DNA of 64,000 nt from Clostridia bacterium (GTDB taxonomy: Bacteria; Bacillota; Clostridia; Christensenellales; Aristaeellaceae). The stretch is from assembly GCA_017410455.1 (NCBI GenBank), contig JAFQQT010000082.1, forward strand, positions 1 through 64,000, read 5' to 3'. Made by a program: the position numbers and the translations under genes. Shown here one piece after another: positions 7,293 through 15,813 of the stretch. Each line of letters starts with the position of its first letter. Position 1 is the stretch's first letter. A model generated the notes under the pieces. It worked only from the letters and a program-made list of their open reading frames with translations. It was not told the origin of the DNA and searched no databases.

Positions 7293-8285
7293 TCACAGCA
7301 GCGTCCTGCGCAGCTCTTCGCCGCTCTTGGGGGAGAAGTACGCGGGGGGGACGTCGAAGATGGTCTTGCAGCCCTTCATGCCCTCGCGGTGCATGCGGGC
7401 CACGGCGCGGGCGCAGCAGAGCAGCACGCAGGCGGTGAACTCCGGGTTGGATCCCAGCTTCAGGCCGTACTCGATCATCTGGGGCGTCTGGCCGTCCGAG
7501 CCGGTCACGCCGGTGCGCAGCACGAAGCCGCCGTGGGGCAGGGCCGCGTGGTCGCGCTTCATCTCCTCCATGGTGATGAAGGTGACGGTGGTGTCGTACT
7601 CGTCGAAGTAGTTGGGCATGGTGACGATCTCGCGCTCGATGCGCTTGAGGTCAGCGCCCTCCTGCGCCACCACGAAGCACTCGCGGGTGTGCTTCTGCCG
7701 GGCGGTCAGCGTGGGGTTCTCGCCCGCGCGGACGCTCTCCAGCGCGGCTTCCACCGGCACGGTGTACTGGCGCGCGTCCACCACGCCCTCGATGCGGCGG
7801 ATGGCGTCACTGTGCCCCTGGCTCACGCCGCGGCCCCAGAAGGTGTAGTCGCGCCCCTCGGGCAGGATGCAGCTGCCCAGCAGGCGCATCAGGCTGAACA
7901 TGCCCGGATCCCAGCCGGCGGAGATGAGCGCCACATGGCCGCCCTCCTGCGCCGCAGCATCCACGGCGGCAAAGTGCTCCGGGATCCTGGCGTGGGTGTC
8001 GAAGCTGTCCACGATGTTGAAATGGCGGGCACAGGCGGGGCTCTGCACGGGCAGGTCGCGGGCGCTGCCGCCGCACAGGATCAGCACGTCGATTTCAGCG
8101 GCGCGGGCGGTCAGCTCGTCCGCGTGATAAACGGGCACGTCTGGCGAGAGGGTCGTGAGGGCTGCGGGATCGCGGCGGGTGAAGAAGGCCACGAGGCGCA
8201 TATCCGGGTTCTGGCGGATGGCCAGCTCCACGCCCCGGCCCAGGTTGCCATAGCCATAGATGGCGATGCGGGTCTGATTGGTCAT
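7293..8285 (-). CDS. ddh: meso-Diaminopimelate D-dehydrogenase
   Basis: A 330-residue enzyme of the usual length. It makes meso-diaminopimelate from tetrahydrodipicolinate, ammonia and NADPH in one step, supplying lysine and peptidoglycan precursors. The Rossmann motif GYGNLG is at 11-16, followed by the family segments [42 protein letters not shown] and [11 protein letters not shown]. It is a single gene read divergently from pgi, with a Shine-Dalgarno AAGGGGGA before the ATG. A possible minus-strand -10 (TAAACT) lies in the AT-rich spacer at about 8330. Confidence 0.95.
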   Translation of the reverse strand: MTNQTRIAIYGYGNLGRGVELAIRQNPDMRLVAFFTRRDPAALTTLSPDVPVYHADELTARAAEIDVLILCGGSARDLPVQSPACARHFNIVDSFDTHARIPEHFAAVDAAAQEGGHVALISAGWDPGMFSLMRLLGSCILPEGRDYTFWGRGVSQGHSDAIRRIEGVVDARQYTVPVEAALESVRAGENPTLTARQKHTRECFVVAQEGADLKRIEREIVTMPNYFDEYDTTVTFITMEEMKRDHAALPHGGFVLRTGVTGSDGQTPQMIEYGLKLGSNPEFTACVLLCCARAVARMHREGMKGCKTIFDVPPAYFSPKSGEELRRTLL

Positions 8286-8450
8286 GAGGAGTCCCCCTTT
8301 TCGGTCGGGAATGAACGGGTTCCTATTCAGTTTACCACGATTCCCTGTATCTACACAAGCTTTTTTCTTTCCGTGCGCGAAAAAAACGTGATCGGCAATG
8401 CGCTGCTTTCATCGGATGGCTTGACGGCATGTCCCCGCCGTAGAAAGGGC

Positions 8451-8479
8451 TTGCAAACGTGGTTGCAAAGCGGTATAAT
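8451..8479 (+). promoter_or_regulatory. Promoter of pgi
   Basis: TTGCAA at 8451-8456 and TATAAT at 8474-8479 with a 17-base spacer. Confidence 0.75.
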
Positions 8480-8528
8480 GATTCATGGCAAACATCTCAT
8501 CCGACAATACAGATTGGAGACGATACAC

Positions 8529-9872
8529 ATGGCAATGAATCTGAAGATGACGGGCCTCGAGGGCTTTGTCGCCCCTGCGGAACTGGCCAACATGGCTGCC
8601 CTGGCCCAGGCCGCCAACGAAGTGCTGCTGGCCCGCAACGGCGCGGGCAACGATTTCCTGGGCTGGCTGGATCTGCCCGTGGACTATGACAAGGAAGAGT
8701 TCGCCCGCATTGAGGCGGCGGCAAAGAAGATTCAGGGCGACAGCAAGGTGCTGGTTGTCATCGGCATCGGCGGTTCCTACCTGGGCGCCCGCGCGGCCAT
8801 CGAATTTGTCAATGGCCAGATGTACAATGGCGTGCGCCCCGAGGGCATCCCGGAGATCTACTTCGCCGGCAACAACATCTCCTCTTCCTACCTGAATGAT
8901 ATCATCCACATCATCGGTGACCGCGATTTCTCCGTCAACATCATCTCCAAGTCCGGCACCACCACCGAGCCCGCCATCGCCTTCCGCGTCTTCAAGAAGA
9001 TGCTGGAGGAGAAGTACGGCAAGGAGGGGGCGAAGAGCCGCATCTACGCCACCACCGACAAGGCACGCGGCGCGCTGAAGAACCTGGCCGACGCCGAGGG
9101 CTACGAGACCTTCGTCGTGCCGGATGACGTGGGCGGCCGCTTCTCCGTGCTGACCGCCGTGGGCCTGCTGCCCATCGCCGCCGCCGGCATCGACATTGCG
9201 GCCATGATGCAGGGCGCTGCCGAGGCCCGCGAGATCTGCAGGGACGGCGACGTGAACACGAACCCCTCCATGCGCTACGCGGCCCTGCGCAACATCCTCT
9301 TCCACAAGGGCAAGGGTACCGAGATCCTGGTGAACTACGAGCCCGCCCTGACCATGCTGGGCGAGTGGTTCAAGCAGCTCTTCGCCGAGAGTGAGGGCAA
9401 GGACCAGAAGGGCATCTTCCCCACCGCTGCGAACTTCTCCACTGACCTGCACTCCATCGGCCAGTTCATCCAGGACGGCACCCGCAACCTGTTCGAGACC
9501 GTCGTGTGGGTGAAGAATCCCCGCAGCGAGGCCTTCATCGAGGAGGCGGCTGAGGACATCGACGGCCTGAACTACCTGGCTGGCAAGTCCGTGCAGTTCG
9601 TGAACTCCAAGGCCTACCAGGGCACCCTGATGGCCCACATGGACGGCGGCACGCCCAACATCGTCATCGAGATCGATCAGGCGGACGCGTACCACTTCGG
9701 CTACCTGTGCTACTTCTTCGAGAAGGCCTGCGGCATTTCCGGCTACCTGCTGGGCGTGAACCCCTTCGACCAGCCCGGCGTGGAGGCCTACAAGAAGAAC
9801 ATGTTCGCCCTGCTGGGCAAGCCCGGCTACGAGGCCCGCAAGGCTGAGCTGGAGGCCCGCCTGGGCAACTGA
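8529..9872 (+). CDS. pgi: Glucose-6-phosphate isomerase
   Basis: A 447-residue glycolytic enzyme that interconverts glucose 6-phosphate and fructose 6-phosphate. The SIS phosphate-binding segment GIGGSYLGA is at 79-87, and [20 protein letters not shown], the glutamate-bearing FAESEGKD and QFIQDG follow in order. The length fits the short bacterial form. The ATG at 8529 was chosen because GGAGA lies nine bases upstream and a good promoter ends 50 bases upstream; the longer open frame before it contains no start with these signals. A terminator follows at 9898. Confidence 0.96.
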   Translation: MAMNLKMTGLEGFVAPAELANMAALAQAANEVLLARNGAGNDFLGWLDLPVDYDKEEFARIEAAAKKIQGDSKVLVVIGIGGSYLGARAAIEFVNGQMYNGVRPEGIPEIYFAGNNISSSYLNDIIHIIGDRDFSVNIISKSGTTTEPAIAFRVFKKMLEEKYGKEGAKSRIYATTDKARGALKNLADAEGYETFVVPDDVGGRFSVLTAVGLLPIAAAGIDIAAMMQGAAEAREICRDGDVNTNPSMRYAALRNILFHKGKGTEILVNYEPALTMLGEWFKQLFAESEGKDQKGIFPTAANFSTDLHSIGQFIQDGTRNLFETVVWVKNPRSEAFIEEAAEDIDGLNYLAGKSVQFVNSKAYQGTLMAHMDGGTPNIVIEIDQADAYHFGYLCYFFEKACGISGYLLGVNPFDQPGVEAYKKNMFALLGKPGYEARKAELEARLGN

Positions 9873-9897
9873 TCCTCTGAGAGGCAGAGCTAATCCG

Positions 9898-9932
9898 GCC
9901 TCCCTGCCATCCATCGGCGGGGAGGTCTTTCT
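9898..9932 (+). terminator. Terminator of pgi
   Basis: An 11-bp stem (gcctccctgcc with ggcggggaggt, two G-U pairs) with a seven-base loop and a CTTTCT tail. Confidence 0.75.
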
Positions 9933-9953
9933 ACTTGCGTACAGGAGGTACAC

Positions 9954-10790
9954 ATGCTTTACCTGATGCTTGCGATCCTTTCTTCCAGCGCCGTTGCCGT
10001 GCTCATGCGCCTCTCCGGCAGGCACAGCAAAAACGGCATGACCGTGCTGGCCTCCAACTACCTGATGTGCGTGATCGCCGCCGGCGTGCTGGCGGGCTGG
10101 CCGCTGCTGCCGGAGGTGGAGGGCCTGGGCCTGACGCTTTCCCTGGGCGCGGTCAATGGCATACTGTACCTGGGCGGCTTCGTACTGCTGCAGTGGTGCA
10201 CGAAGCGCAGCGGTGTGGTGCTGCCGGCCACCTTCCAGAAGCTGGGCGTGGTCATCCCCACCATCGCGGCCATCACCATCTTCCGCGAGCAGGCCAGCTG
10301 GGTCCGGCTGCTGGGCGTGGGCGTGGCCGTCGCGGCCATCCTCGTCATGCAGGACAGGCGCGAGGGCCGTCAAATTCGCGGCCTGGGCGGCCTCATCGCC
10401 CTTCTGCTGGTCTGCGGCGGGTGCGAGGTGATGTCGAAGGTCTTCGCCAGCTTCGGGCTGGAGGCGCTGGATGACCACTTCCTCTTCTACACCTTCGTGG
10501 TGGCCTTCCTGCTGTGCGTTGGGCTGTGCATCGTCAGGAAGCAGGGCGTGACCCTGCCGGACGTGCTCTGGGGTCTGGCCATCGGCGTGCCGAACTACCT
10601 GTGCTCCTTTTTCGTCCTGGGTGCGCTGATGCAGGGCATGGAGGCAGTCATCGTATATCCCACCTACTCGGCGGGCACCATCATCGCCGTGACGCTGGTG
10701 GGCGTGCTGGCCTTCCGCGAGAAGCTGAACGGCCGCAAGATCGCCGCGCTGGGGATGATCATGGCCGCGCTGGTGCTGCTCAACGTGTAA
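9954..10790 (+). CDS. DMT-superfamily (EamA-like) membrane transporter
   Basis: A 278-residue protein with about ten hydrophobic helices in two halves of five, as in drug/metabolite transporters. The segment ATFQKLGVVIPTIAAITIFREQ and its second-half counterpart YPTYSAGTIIAVTLVGVLAFREKL show the internal repeat typical of the family. The substrate is unknown. AGGAGG lies before the ATG. It is followed after 12 bases by the epimerase gene, probably in one transcript. Confidence 0.85.
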   Translation: MLYLMLAILSSSAVAVLMRLSGRHSKNGMTVLASNYLMCVIAAGVLAGWPLLPEVEGLGLTLSLGAVNGILYLGGFVLLQWCTKRSGVVLPATFQKLGVVIPTIAAITIFREQASWVRLLGVGVAVAAILVMQDRREGRQIRGLGGLIALLLVCGGCEVMSKVFASFGLEALDDHFLFYTFVVAFLLCVGLCIVRKQGVTLPDVLWGLAIGVPNYLCSFFVLGALMQGMEAVIVYPTYSAGTIIAVTLVGVLAFREKLNGRKIAALGMIMAALVLLNV

Positions 10791-10802
10791 GGGGGACGCC
10801 GG

Positions 10803-11699
10803 ATGAAGCTGCTGATCATGGGCGGCAGCGGCCCGCTGAGCCGCCGCGTGGCGGAGCTGGCCCTCATGCAGGGACATGCCGTACACACGCTGACGCGCGG
10901 CGTGCACCCGCTGCCGGAGGGCGTCAATGCCCTCACTGCCGACCGCAATGACGACGCGGCCGTCCTCGCCGCCCTTGACGACGCAGGCACGGCCTTCGAC
11001 GCCTGCATCGACTGCACCGGCCGCACGCCCCACACCGCCCGGCAGGACGTGGCCCTCGTCAGCCGCTGGACGAACCGCTTCGTGGTCGTGTCCACCGATT
11101 CGGTCTACGATCCCTTCATGAAGATCGTCCCGCAGGACGAATCCAACGAGCACTACCTCACCGACGGCGGCTACGGCGCGACAAAGCGCCTGATGGAAGC
11201 CGTCTTCGAGGAGAGCGGCGTGACCTACACCATCTTCCGCCCCGGGCATATCTTCGGTGTGGGCTTCCAGCTGGGCTGCTACCCGGAGCATACCCGCCAG
11301 CCGGACCTGCTGCAGCACATCCGCGCGGGAAAGCCCCTGCGGCTGGTGGGCGGCGGTGAATTCCTCATCCACCCGATTGATGTGGACGACCTCGCCCTGG
11401 CCCTGCTGGACTGCATCGGCAACCCCGCCGCATTCCGCCAGACCTACTGCATCGGCGGCGTGGACGTGGTGACCAACGCGGACTACTACCGCCTCATCGG
11501 CCGCATCATCGGCTGTGGGGTGACGGTGGAGGACGTGCCCCTGGCGGGCTACCTCGACGCCCACCCGCAGTACAGCGGCCACCTCTGCCACCGCAGCTAC
11601 GACCTGACAAAGATGCGTCAGGCCGGGATCCGTATGCCCACCACCACGCTGGAGGAGGGCCTGCGCCGGCAGATTACCTGGCTGGTTGAAAACGCTTGA
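10803..11699 (+). CDS. NAD-dependent epimerase/dehydratase family protein
   Basis: A 298-residue protein of the extended short-chain dehydrogenase family. A Rossmann motif GGSGPLSRR is at 7-15, STDSVYDP comes in the middle with the presumed catalytic Ser/Thr, and YGATKRLMEAVF supplies the Tyr-x3-Lys pair at about 122-126. The C-terminal half has FRPGHIFGVG and HPIDVDDLA, typical of nucleotide-sugar epimerases and RNA-binding relatives. The substrate is not predictable. GGGGGACG is the Shine-Dalgarno sequence. The stop codon is embedded in the -35 box of the next gene's promoter. Confidence 0.85.
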   Translation: MKLLIMGGSGPLSRRVAELALMQGHAVHTLTRGVHPLPEGVNALTADRNDDAAVLAALDDAGTAFDACIDCTGRTPHTARQDVALVSRWTNRFVVVSTDSVYDPFMKIVPQDESNEHYLTDGGYGATKRLMEAVFEESGVTYTIFRPGHIFGVGFQLGCYPEHTRQPDLLQHIRAGKPLRLVGGGEFLIHPIDVDDLALALLDCIGNPAAFRQTYCIGGVDVVTNADYYRLIGRIIGCGVTVEDVPLAGYLDAHPQYSGHLCHRSYDLTKMRQAGIRMPTTTLEEGLRRQITWLVENA

Positions 11700-11723
11700 C
11701 AAAGCGCAAAAACCCGCTACAAT
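11696..11723 (+). promoter_or_regulatory. Promoter of the MATE gene, overlapping a stop codon
   Basis: TTGACA at 11696-11701 overlaps the TGA stop of the epimerase gene; TACAAT is at 11718-11723 with a 16-base spacer. Confidence 0.75.
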
Positions 11724-11762
11724 AGGGAAGAAAACATCACCATCACACAGGAGTACCCCATT

Positions 11763-13208
11763 ATGTTTGCAACCTTCAAGCGCAAGTTTATCGGCGATAA
11801 GGCCTTCTACCGCACGCTGCTGGTGATCCTGCTGCCGCTGGTCATCCAGCAGGGCTTCACCTCCTTCGTCAACATGCTGGATACGCTCATGGTCGGTTCC
11901 CTGGGCGAGGAGAGCCTGAGCGCGGTGGGCGTGGTCAACCAGATCCTCATGGTCTTCAACCTCACGCTCTTCGGCGGCCTGTCGGGCATCTCCATCTTCG
12001 GCAGCCAGTTCGCCGGCAAGATGGACGTAGACGGCATGCGCCAGTCCTTCCGCGCCAAAATGTACTTCGGTGCGGCGGTCATCGCCCTGGGCGTGAGCGT
12101 GCTGTTCTTCTTCGGCGACAGGTTCATCAGCCTCTTCATGGAAGGTGAGGTGGACGCGGAGCGCGCCGCCTTTGCCCTGCAGGAGGGCCACGACTACCTG
12201 CGCATCATGCTCGTGGGTCTGCCGGCCTTCGTGCTGGTGCAGGGCTACGCCGGTTCCATGCGCGAGATGGGCAAGACGGTGGCCATCATGGTCGCCAGCG
12301 TCATCGCCGTGCTGACCAACCTGGTGCTGAACTTCCTGCTGATCTACGATGTCCGCGAGCTGACCGTCTGCGGCTTCACCTTCACCATGTGGGGCGCGGG
12401 GATGGGTGTGCGCGGCGCGGCCCTGGCCACGGTGATCTCCCGCTATGTGGAGCTGGTCATCGTGCTGACCTACGCCCATCTGCACCAGAACCGCTACGTG
12501 TTCCTGCGCGGCGCCTTCCGCAACGGCTATGTGCCCCTGTCGCTGCTGAAGAAGGTGGCCATCACCGGCTCGCCCCTGCTGCTCAACGAGGTGTTCTGGT
12601 CCCTGGGCATGACCTTCATCAACCAGTGCTACTCCACCCGCGGCATGTCCGCCCTGGCGGCGCTGAACATTACCTCCACCGCGTGGAACCTGTTCTGCAT
12701 CATCATGTTCGCCATGGGCAACGCCGTGTCTATCCTGGTGGGCCAGTACCTGGGCCGCGGGGACAAGAAGGGCGCCCGCGATGTGGATACGAAGCTGCTG
12801 TTCATCACCGTCGTGAGCCACATCGTTCTGGGCGCGGGCCTGGCGCTCTGCTCCGGGCTGATCCCCCAGCTCTTCGACGTCACCGAGGATGCCCGTGCCC
12901 TGGCCAGCAAGACGCTGATCATCGCGGGCCTGTCCCTGCCCATCCACGCCTTCCTCCACGCGACCTACTTCACCATCCGTTCCGGCGGCAAGACCCTCAT
13001 CACCTTCCTCTTTGACAGCGTGTACACCTGGTGTGTCCCGGCGGTGCTGGCCTTTGTTCTCAGCCGCTTCACCGGTGCGGATGTGGTGACGATGTACTTC
13101 TGCATCCAGTTCGTCGATGTGGTGAAGCTGGTGATCGGCCTGTTCATGCTCAAGTCGGATTTCTGGGCGAACAACATCGTCGACGGCCAGAACACGAAAG
13201 AGGCATAA
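11763..13208 (+). CDS. MATE family efflux transporter
   Basis: A 481-residue protein with about twelve hydrophobic segments and the twofold arrangement of MATE proteins. Family features include QQGFTSFVNMLDTLMVGSLGE in helix 1, GGLSGISIFGSQFAGK in the first half and NAVSILVGQYLGRGDKKGA in the second half. Such proteins export cationic drugs or metabolites using sodium or proton gradients. It has its own promoter (11696-11723) and an AGGAG Shine-Dalgarno sequence. Confidence 0.92.
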   Translation: MFATFKRKFIGDKAFYRTLLVILLPLVIQQGFTSFVNMLDTLMVGSLGEESLSAVGVVNQILMVFNLTLFGGLSGISIFGSQFAGKMDVDGMRQSFRAKMYFGAAVIALGVSVLFFFGDRFISLFMEGEVDAERAAFALQEGHDYLRIMLVGLPAFVLVQGYAGSMREMGKTVAIMVASVIAVLTNLVLNFLLIYDVRELTVCGFTFTMWGAGMGVRGAALATVISRYVELVIVLTYAHLHQNRYVFLRGAFRNGYVPLSLLKKVAITGSPLLLNEVFWSLGMTFINQCYSTRGMSALAALNITSTAWNLFCIIMFAMGNAVSILVGQYLGRGDKKGARDVDTKLLFITVVSHIVLGAGLALCSGLIPQLFDVTEDARALASKTLIIAGLSLPIHAFLHATYFTIRSGGKTLITFLFDSVYTWCVPAVLAFVLSRFTGADVVTMYFCIQFVDVVKLVIGLFMLKSDFWANNIVDGQNTKEA

Positions 13209-13349
13209 GGAATGATGAATTGAGATAGTGGTTCTGTATGCCGACGCACACATAATCGCCCCCGGAAGCACGCAAACGCTGCCTCCGGGGGCTTCCTGTC
13301 GGTGTCACTAACTAAATTCCTCATTCATAATTCCTGATTCATAATTATC
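13208..13349. repeat. AT-rich repeat element with inverted ends and GC-rich core
   Basis: The left end (ggaatgatgaattgag, about 13209-13224) and the right end (aattcctcattcataattcctgattcataatt, 13317-13348) are made of the same short words, gaatta/gaatga and their complements taattc/tcattc. The core between them is GC-rich and contains a hairpin (gcccccgga with tccgggggc, 13258-13292) that may end transcription of the MATE gene. Similar elements lie at 22937, 29684, 31162 and 47130. Confidence 0.65.
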
Positions 13350-13351
13350 TT

Positions 13352-15118
13352 TCACCCGTTTCCCTTGTCGTTGATATCCTGCACGAAGGGCGAGCCGGTG
13401 CGATCCTCCCACTCGCCCCAGTGGACGCGGAAGCCCTCGGTGGGATGGCGGTGGTCGCGGACGATGTAGACCTCCCAGCGGCAGTCCACCGCATCGGGGT
13501 TGCTCGTCAGCGACACGCGGCGGACAAAGACCTCGTAATCCGCAAGGCGGGCGCGTATCGCCTCGCCCTCCTGGGCGATGACGGCCTCCAGGCCGAGCTG
13601 TCGGGCTTCTTCCAGCGTGGTTTCGCCGGGGTTCGGCATGCGGTAGCTGCGGGGATCCAGCCCGCAGAGCACCTCCATGGGCCAGAAGCGGTCGTCGCTG
13701 CCGTAGAGGGCGGTGAACTCGTCGTAGCTCATGGCGGGCACGGAGACCAGCGCGTCCCATTCGGATTCCTCCGCGAACCAGCTGGTTGTGTCGAGGCCCT
13801 CCGGCGCGTCCTGGTAGATCGCGTGGCAGCCCAGATCATACATGTAATCATTCATGATGGTATGCATGACCTCCGGATCCACCCCGGCGGCCCGCATACG
13901 CTTCACGCCCCTGTCCAGCCGCTGGAAGGCTGCATCAAATGCCGCCAGCTCCTCCGGCCCCCAGACATTGCGATCCAGCAGCCTGCCTTCGGTCACCGGC
14001 TCCTGTCGGATATCCTCCGCACGGGTCACATGGGTCACTGCGATGATGTTGGTCGTCCCCGGGTCAAAGGTGAACATGTAGGTGCCGAAGTTCGTCGCCC
14101 AGGAGAAGAGGTTTGCGCTGCAGGGGTCAATGTAGCCCTTGTCCTTCATGTCTGCATCCTTCTCATAGCTGTAATGGATGCAGACGCAGTGGGCGCCGGT
14201 CAGCTCCACGGGGATGGTTGCGACATAGGCATAGCGGCGCAGCACCCCGGTATCGTACCCCATGCGCTCCATCTCCGCCCAGGCTGCCGCCACCTGCGGG
14301 TTGCTGTCATCCGCGATGGCGCTCAGGGGCTGGAAATGAATCCGGATCGAGGCAGAAAGCAGCATCTGGTGCAGCTTCTCGTCCTCCTCCACCACGCTGT
14401 ACCCCGCTTCCTCCAATACTTTGGCCCAGTACGCCTGCGTCTCCTCCGGCAGACCGTAGAAGCCCGGCTGTCCGTACCACCAGTACACCTCGTCCCGGCT
14501 GCCGCAGTCCCAGATGACCTGCGCGCGGCTCCAGAAATCATTGGTGTACCAGTGGCAGTAGGTGACCTCCTTCGTCTCGGCGTTGATGTAGACGCGGTAT
14601 TCACCGGTGGGGCCGTAGTCATCGTGATCCAGGTCCAGGTCAACGTCCGTGCGGGAGGAGAAGAATACCTCCCATTCGGAGGGATCCTCGTACACCTCGC
14701 CGTCCCAGCCGCGGGCAAAATAGCCGGGGTACACGCCCATGGCGTCCAGCTCGGCTTCCGGCGTGCCGTACTTGCTGATGATGGCCTCCCGGGCGATGGC
14801 GATGGCCTCCTCCACGGGGATCTCCGCCTGCGTTTCGTCCGAGATGGTGTGAATCCAGCCGGTGGTGTTCATCTGCTGGAAGGAGCGGTTCCAGATGTCC
14901 CGCACCGTCAGCCCGATGGCCGTGGCGGTGATGCCCGCCAGCAGCAGCGCGATCAGCAGGATCGCAGCGGTGGAAAGCTTCTTTTTCATGATGGGTTGCT
15001 CCTTTCTGTTTGCCCGGGCGATGACGCGCTGGGCAAGGGCGGGGTTCTCGCGGGCGGCGGCTCCATAGGCGTCCACTGCGCCATGTACACATTGGCGGAA
15101 TTTTTCTTCGGTCTTCAT
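13352..15118 (-). CDS. Putative anti-sigma factor, large extracytoplasmic domain
   Basis: A 588-residue protein with a 43-residue cytoplasmic part, one membrane helix at about 48-68 and a large extracytoplasmic region rich in Trp, Tyr and acidic residues, of no recognised fold. Its start overlaps the stop of the sigma gene as ATGA, so the two are translationally coupled and it probably controls that sigma factor. An internal ATG at 14989, with AAAGGAG nine bases before it, would make a form starting at the membrane helix. The same layout is present in the protein at 2874-3608, including the junction residues (KEQPIMKKK here, KEKPVMKKQ there). Confidence 0.75.
   Translation of the reverse strand: MKTEEKFRQCVHGAVDAYGAAARENPALAQRVIARANRKEQPIMKKKLSTAAILLIALLLAGITATAIGLTVRDIWNRSFQQMNTTGWIHTISDETQAEIPVEEAIAIAREAIISKYGTPEAELDAMGVYPGYFARGWDGEVYEDPSEWEVFFSSRTDVDLDLDHDDYGPTGEYRVYINAETKEVTYCHWYTNDFWSRAQVIWDCGSRDEVYWWYGQPGFYGLPEETQAYWAKVLEEAGYSVVEEDEKLHQMLLSASIRIHFQPLSAIADDSNPQVAAAWAEMERMGYDTGVLRRYAYVATIPVELTGAHCVCIHYSYEKDADMKDKGYIDPCSANLFSWATNFGTYMFTFDPGTTNIIAVTHVTRAEDIRQEPVTEGRLLDRNVWGPEELAAFDAAFQRLDRGVKRMRAAGVDPEVMHTIMNDYMYDLGCHAIYQDAPEGLDTTSWFAEESEWDALVSVPAMSYDEFTALYGSDDRFWPMEVLCGLDPRSYRMPNPGETTLEEARQLGLEAVIAQEGEAIRARLADYEVFVRRVSLTSNPDAVDCRWEVYIVRDHRHPTEGFRVHWGEWEDRTGSPFVQDINDKGNG
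14987..15005 (-). promoter_or_regulatory. Internal Shine-Dalgarno and ATG inside the second anti-sigma gene
   Basis: On the minus strand AAAGGAG (15005-14999) is nine bases before an in-frame ATG (14989-14987) just before the membrane helix. Sequence and spacing nearly match the site at 2969-2987. Confidence 0.5.
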
Positions 15119-15600
15119 GCCTGCGTCACCTCCCTGTGCAACATGTCCCGGGCCCGGGCGAGTCGCTTGCTCAGCGTGGCAGGGGAGGTGTTGAGCACCT
15201 TCGCCGCCTCGGTGAGCGTCATGTCCTGATAGTAGTACAGCAGCACCGCGTCGCGGTATTTCCCCGGCAGGCGGGCGATGGCCTGCCCCAGGGCGAAGGC
15301 ATCGCCGTCACGCTCCGGGGCGGGGAGGGGCAGCGTATCCAGCGGCAGGCTCTGTGTCGCATGCCGCCACCAGGCGGACTTGCGCATGTCGCGGCAGACG
15401 TTCAGCGCGATGGCCGTCAGCCAGGTCTTCTCGCTCGCCTCCTGCCGGAAGCCGGACAGGCTCCGGTATGCCTTCAGGAAGGTCTCCTGCACCGCGTCCT
15501 CCGCCAATGCCGCGTCGCGCAGCACCACGCAGCACAGGCGCAGCAGCGGCCTCTGGTGCGCTGCGACCAGCCGCGTGAGGGTCTGTTCCGGGCTTTCCAT
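15115..15600 (-). CDS. ECF-type RNA polymerase sigma factor
   Basis: A 161-residue sigma factor. Region 2 contains AEDAVQETFLKAYRSL and region 4 contains MTLTEAAKVLNTSPATLSKRLARARDML. The ATG at 15600 was chosen because GGAGG is eight bases upstream; longer in-frame extensions lack a ribosome binding site. The stop overlaps the start of the membrane protein gene that follows. Region 4 differs from the sigma factor at 2375-2887, so the two probably recognise different promoters. Confidence 0.92.
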   Translation of the reverse strand: MESPEQTLTRLVAAHQRPLLRLCCVVLRDAALAEDAVQETFLKAYRSLSGFRQEASEKTWLTAIALNVCRDMRKSAWWRHATQSLPLDTLPLPAPERDGDAFALGQAIARLPGKYRDAVLLYYYQDMTLTEAAKVLNTSPATLSKRLARARDMLHREVTQA

Positions 15601-15727
15601 GCTGCATGCCTCCTTTCCGTCGGGGCGCGGGTACCTCGCTTTCCCCTTCACTTCATCAGACGAGGCGGCATGGCAGGAATTTTCCATTTCTGGCGTTCAT
15701 ATCTGTAAAAAAGTTTGATGGCGCGTC

Positions 15728-15756
15728 TTCCTGTCCGGGGCGGGCTGTGCTATAAT
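15728..15756 (+). promoter_or_regulatory. Promoter of the xyloglucan-degradation genes
   Basis: A perfect TATAAT at 15751-15756 with a weak -35 (TTCCTG, 15728-15733) at 17 bases. It implies transcription starts near 15763, which excludes the ATG at 15715 as start of the GH74 gene. Confidence 0.6.
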
Positions 15757-15813
15757 GTCTTCATTGACTGTGCTTGGATTGCGTCCGATGAATTCCGGAA
15801 TGGAGGGAGTCCC

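Noticed and set aside
8409..13271. A 1620-residue open frame on the minus strand opposite pgi, the DMT transporter, the epimerase and the MATE gene
   Set aside because: It has no ribosome site or domain, is rich in His, Gln, Ala and Gly, and mirrors real genes with good motifs. It results from high GC and few stop codons on the antisense strand.
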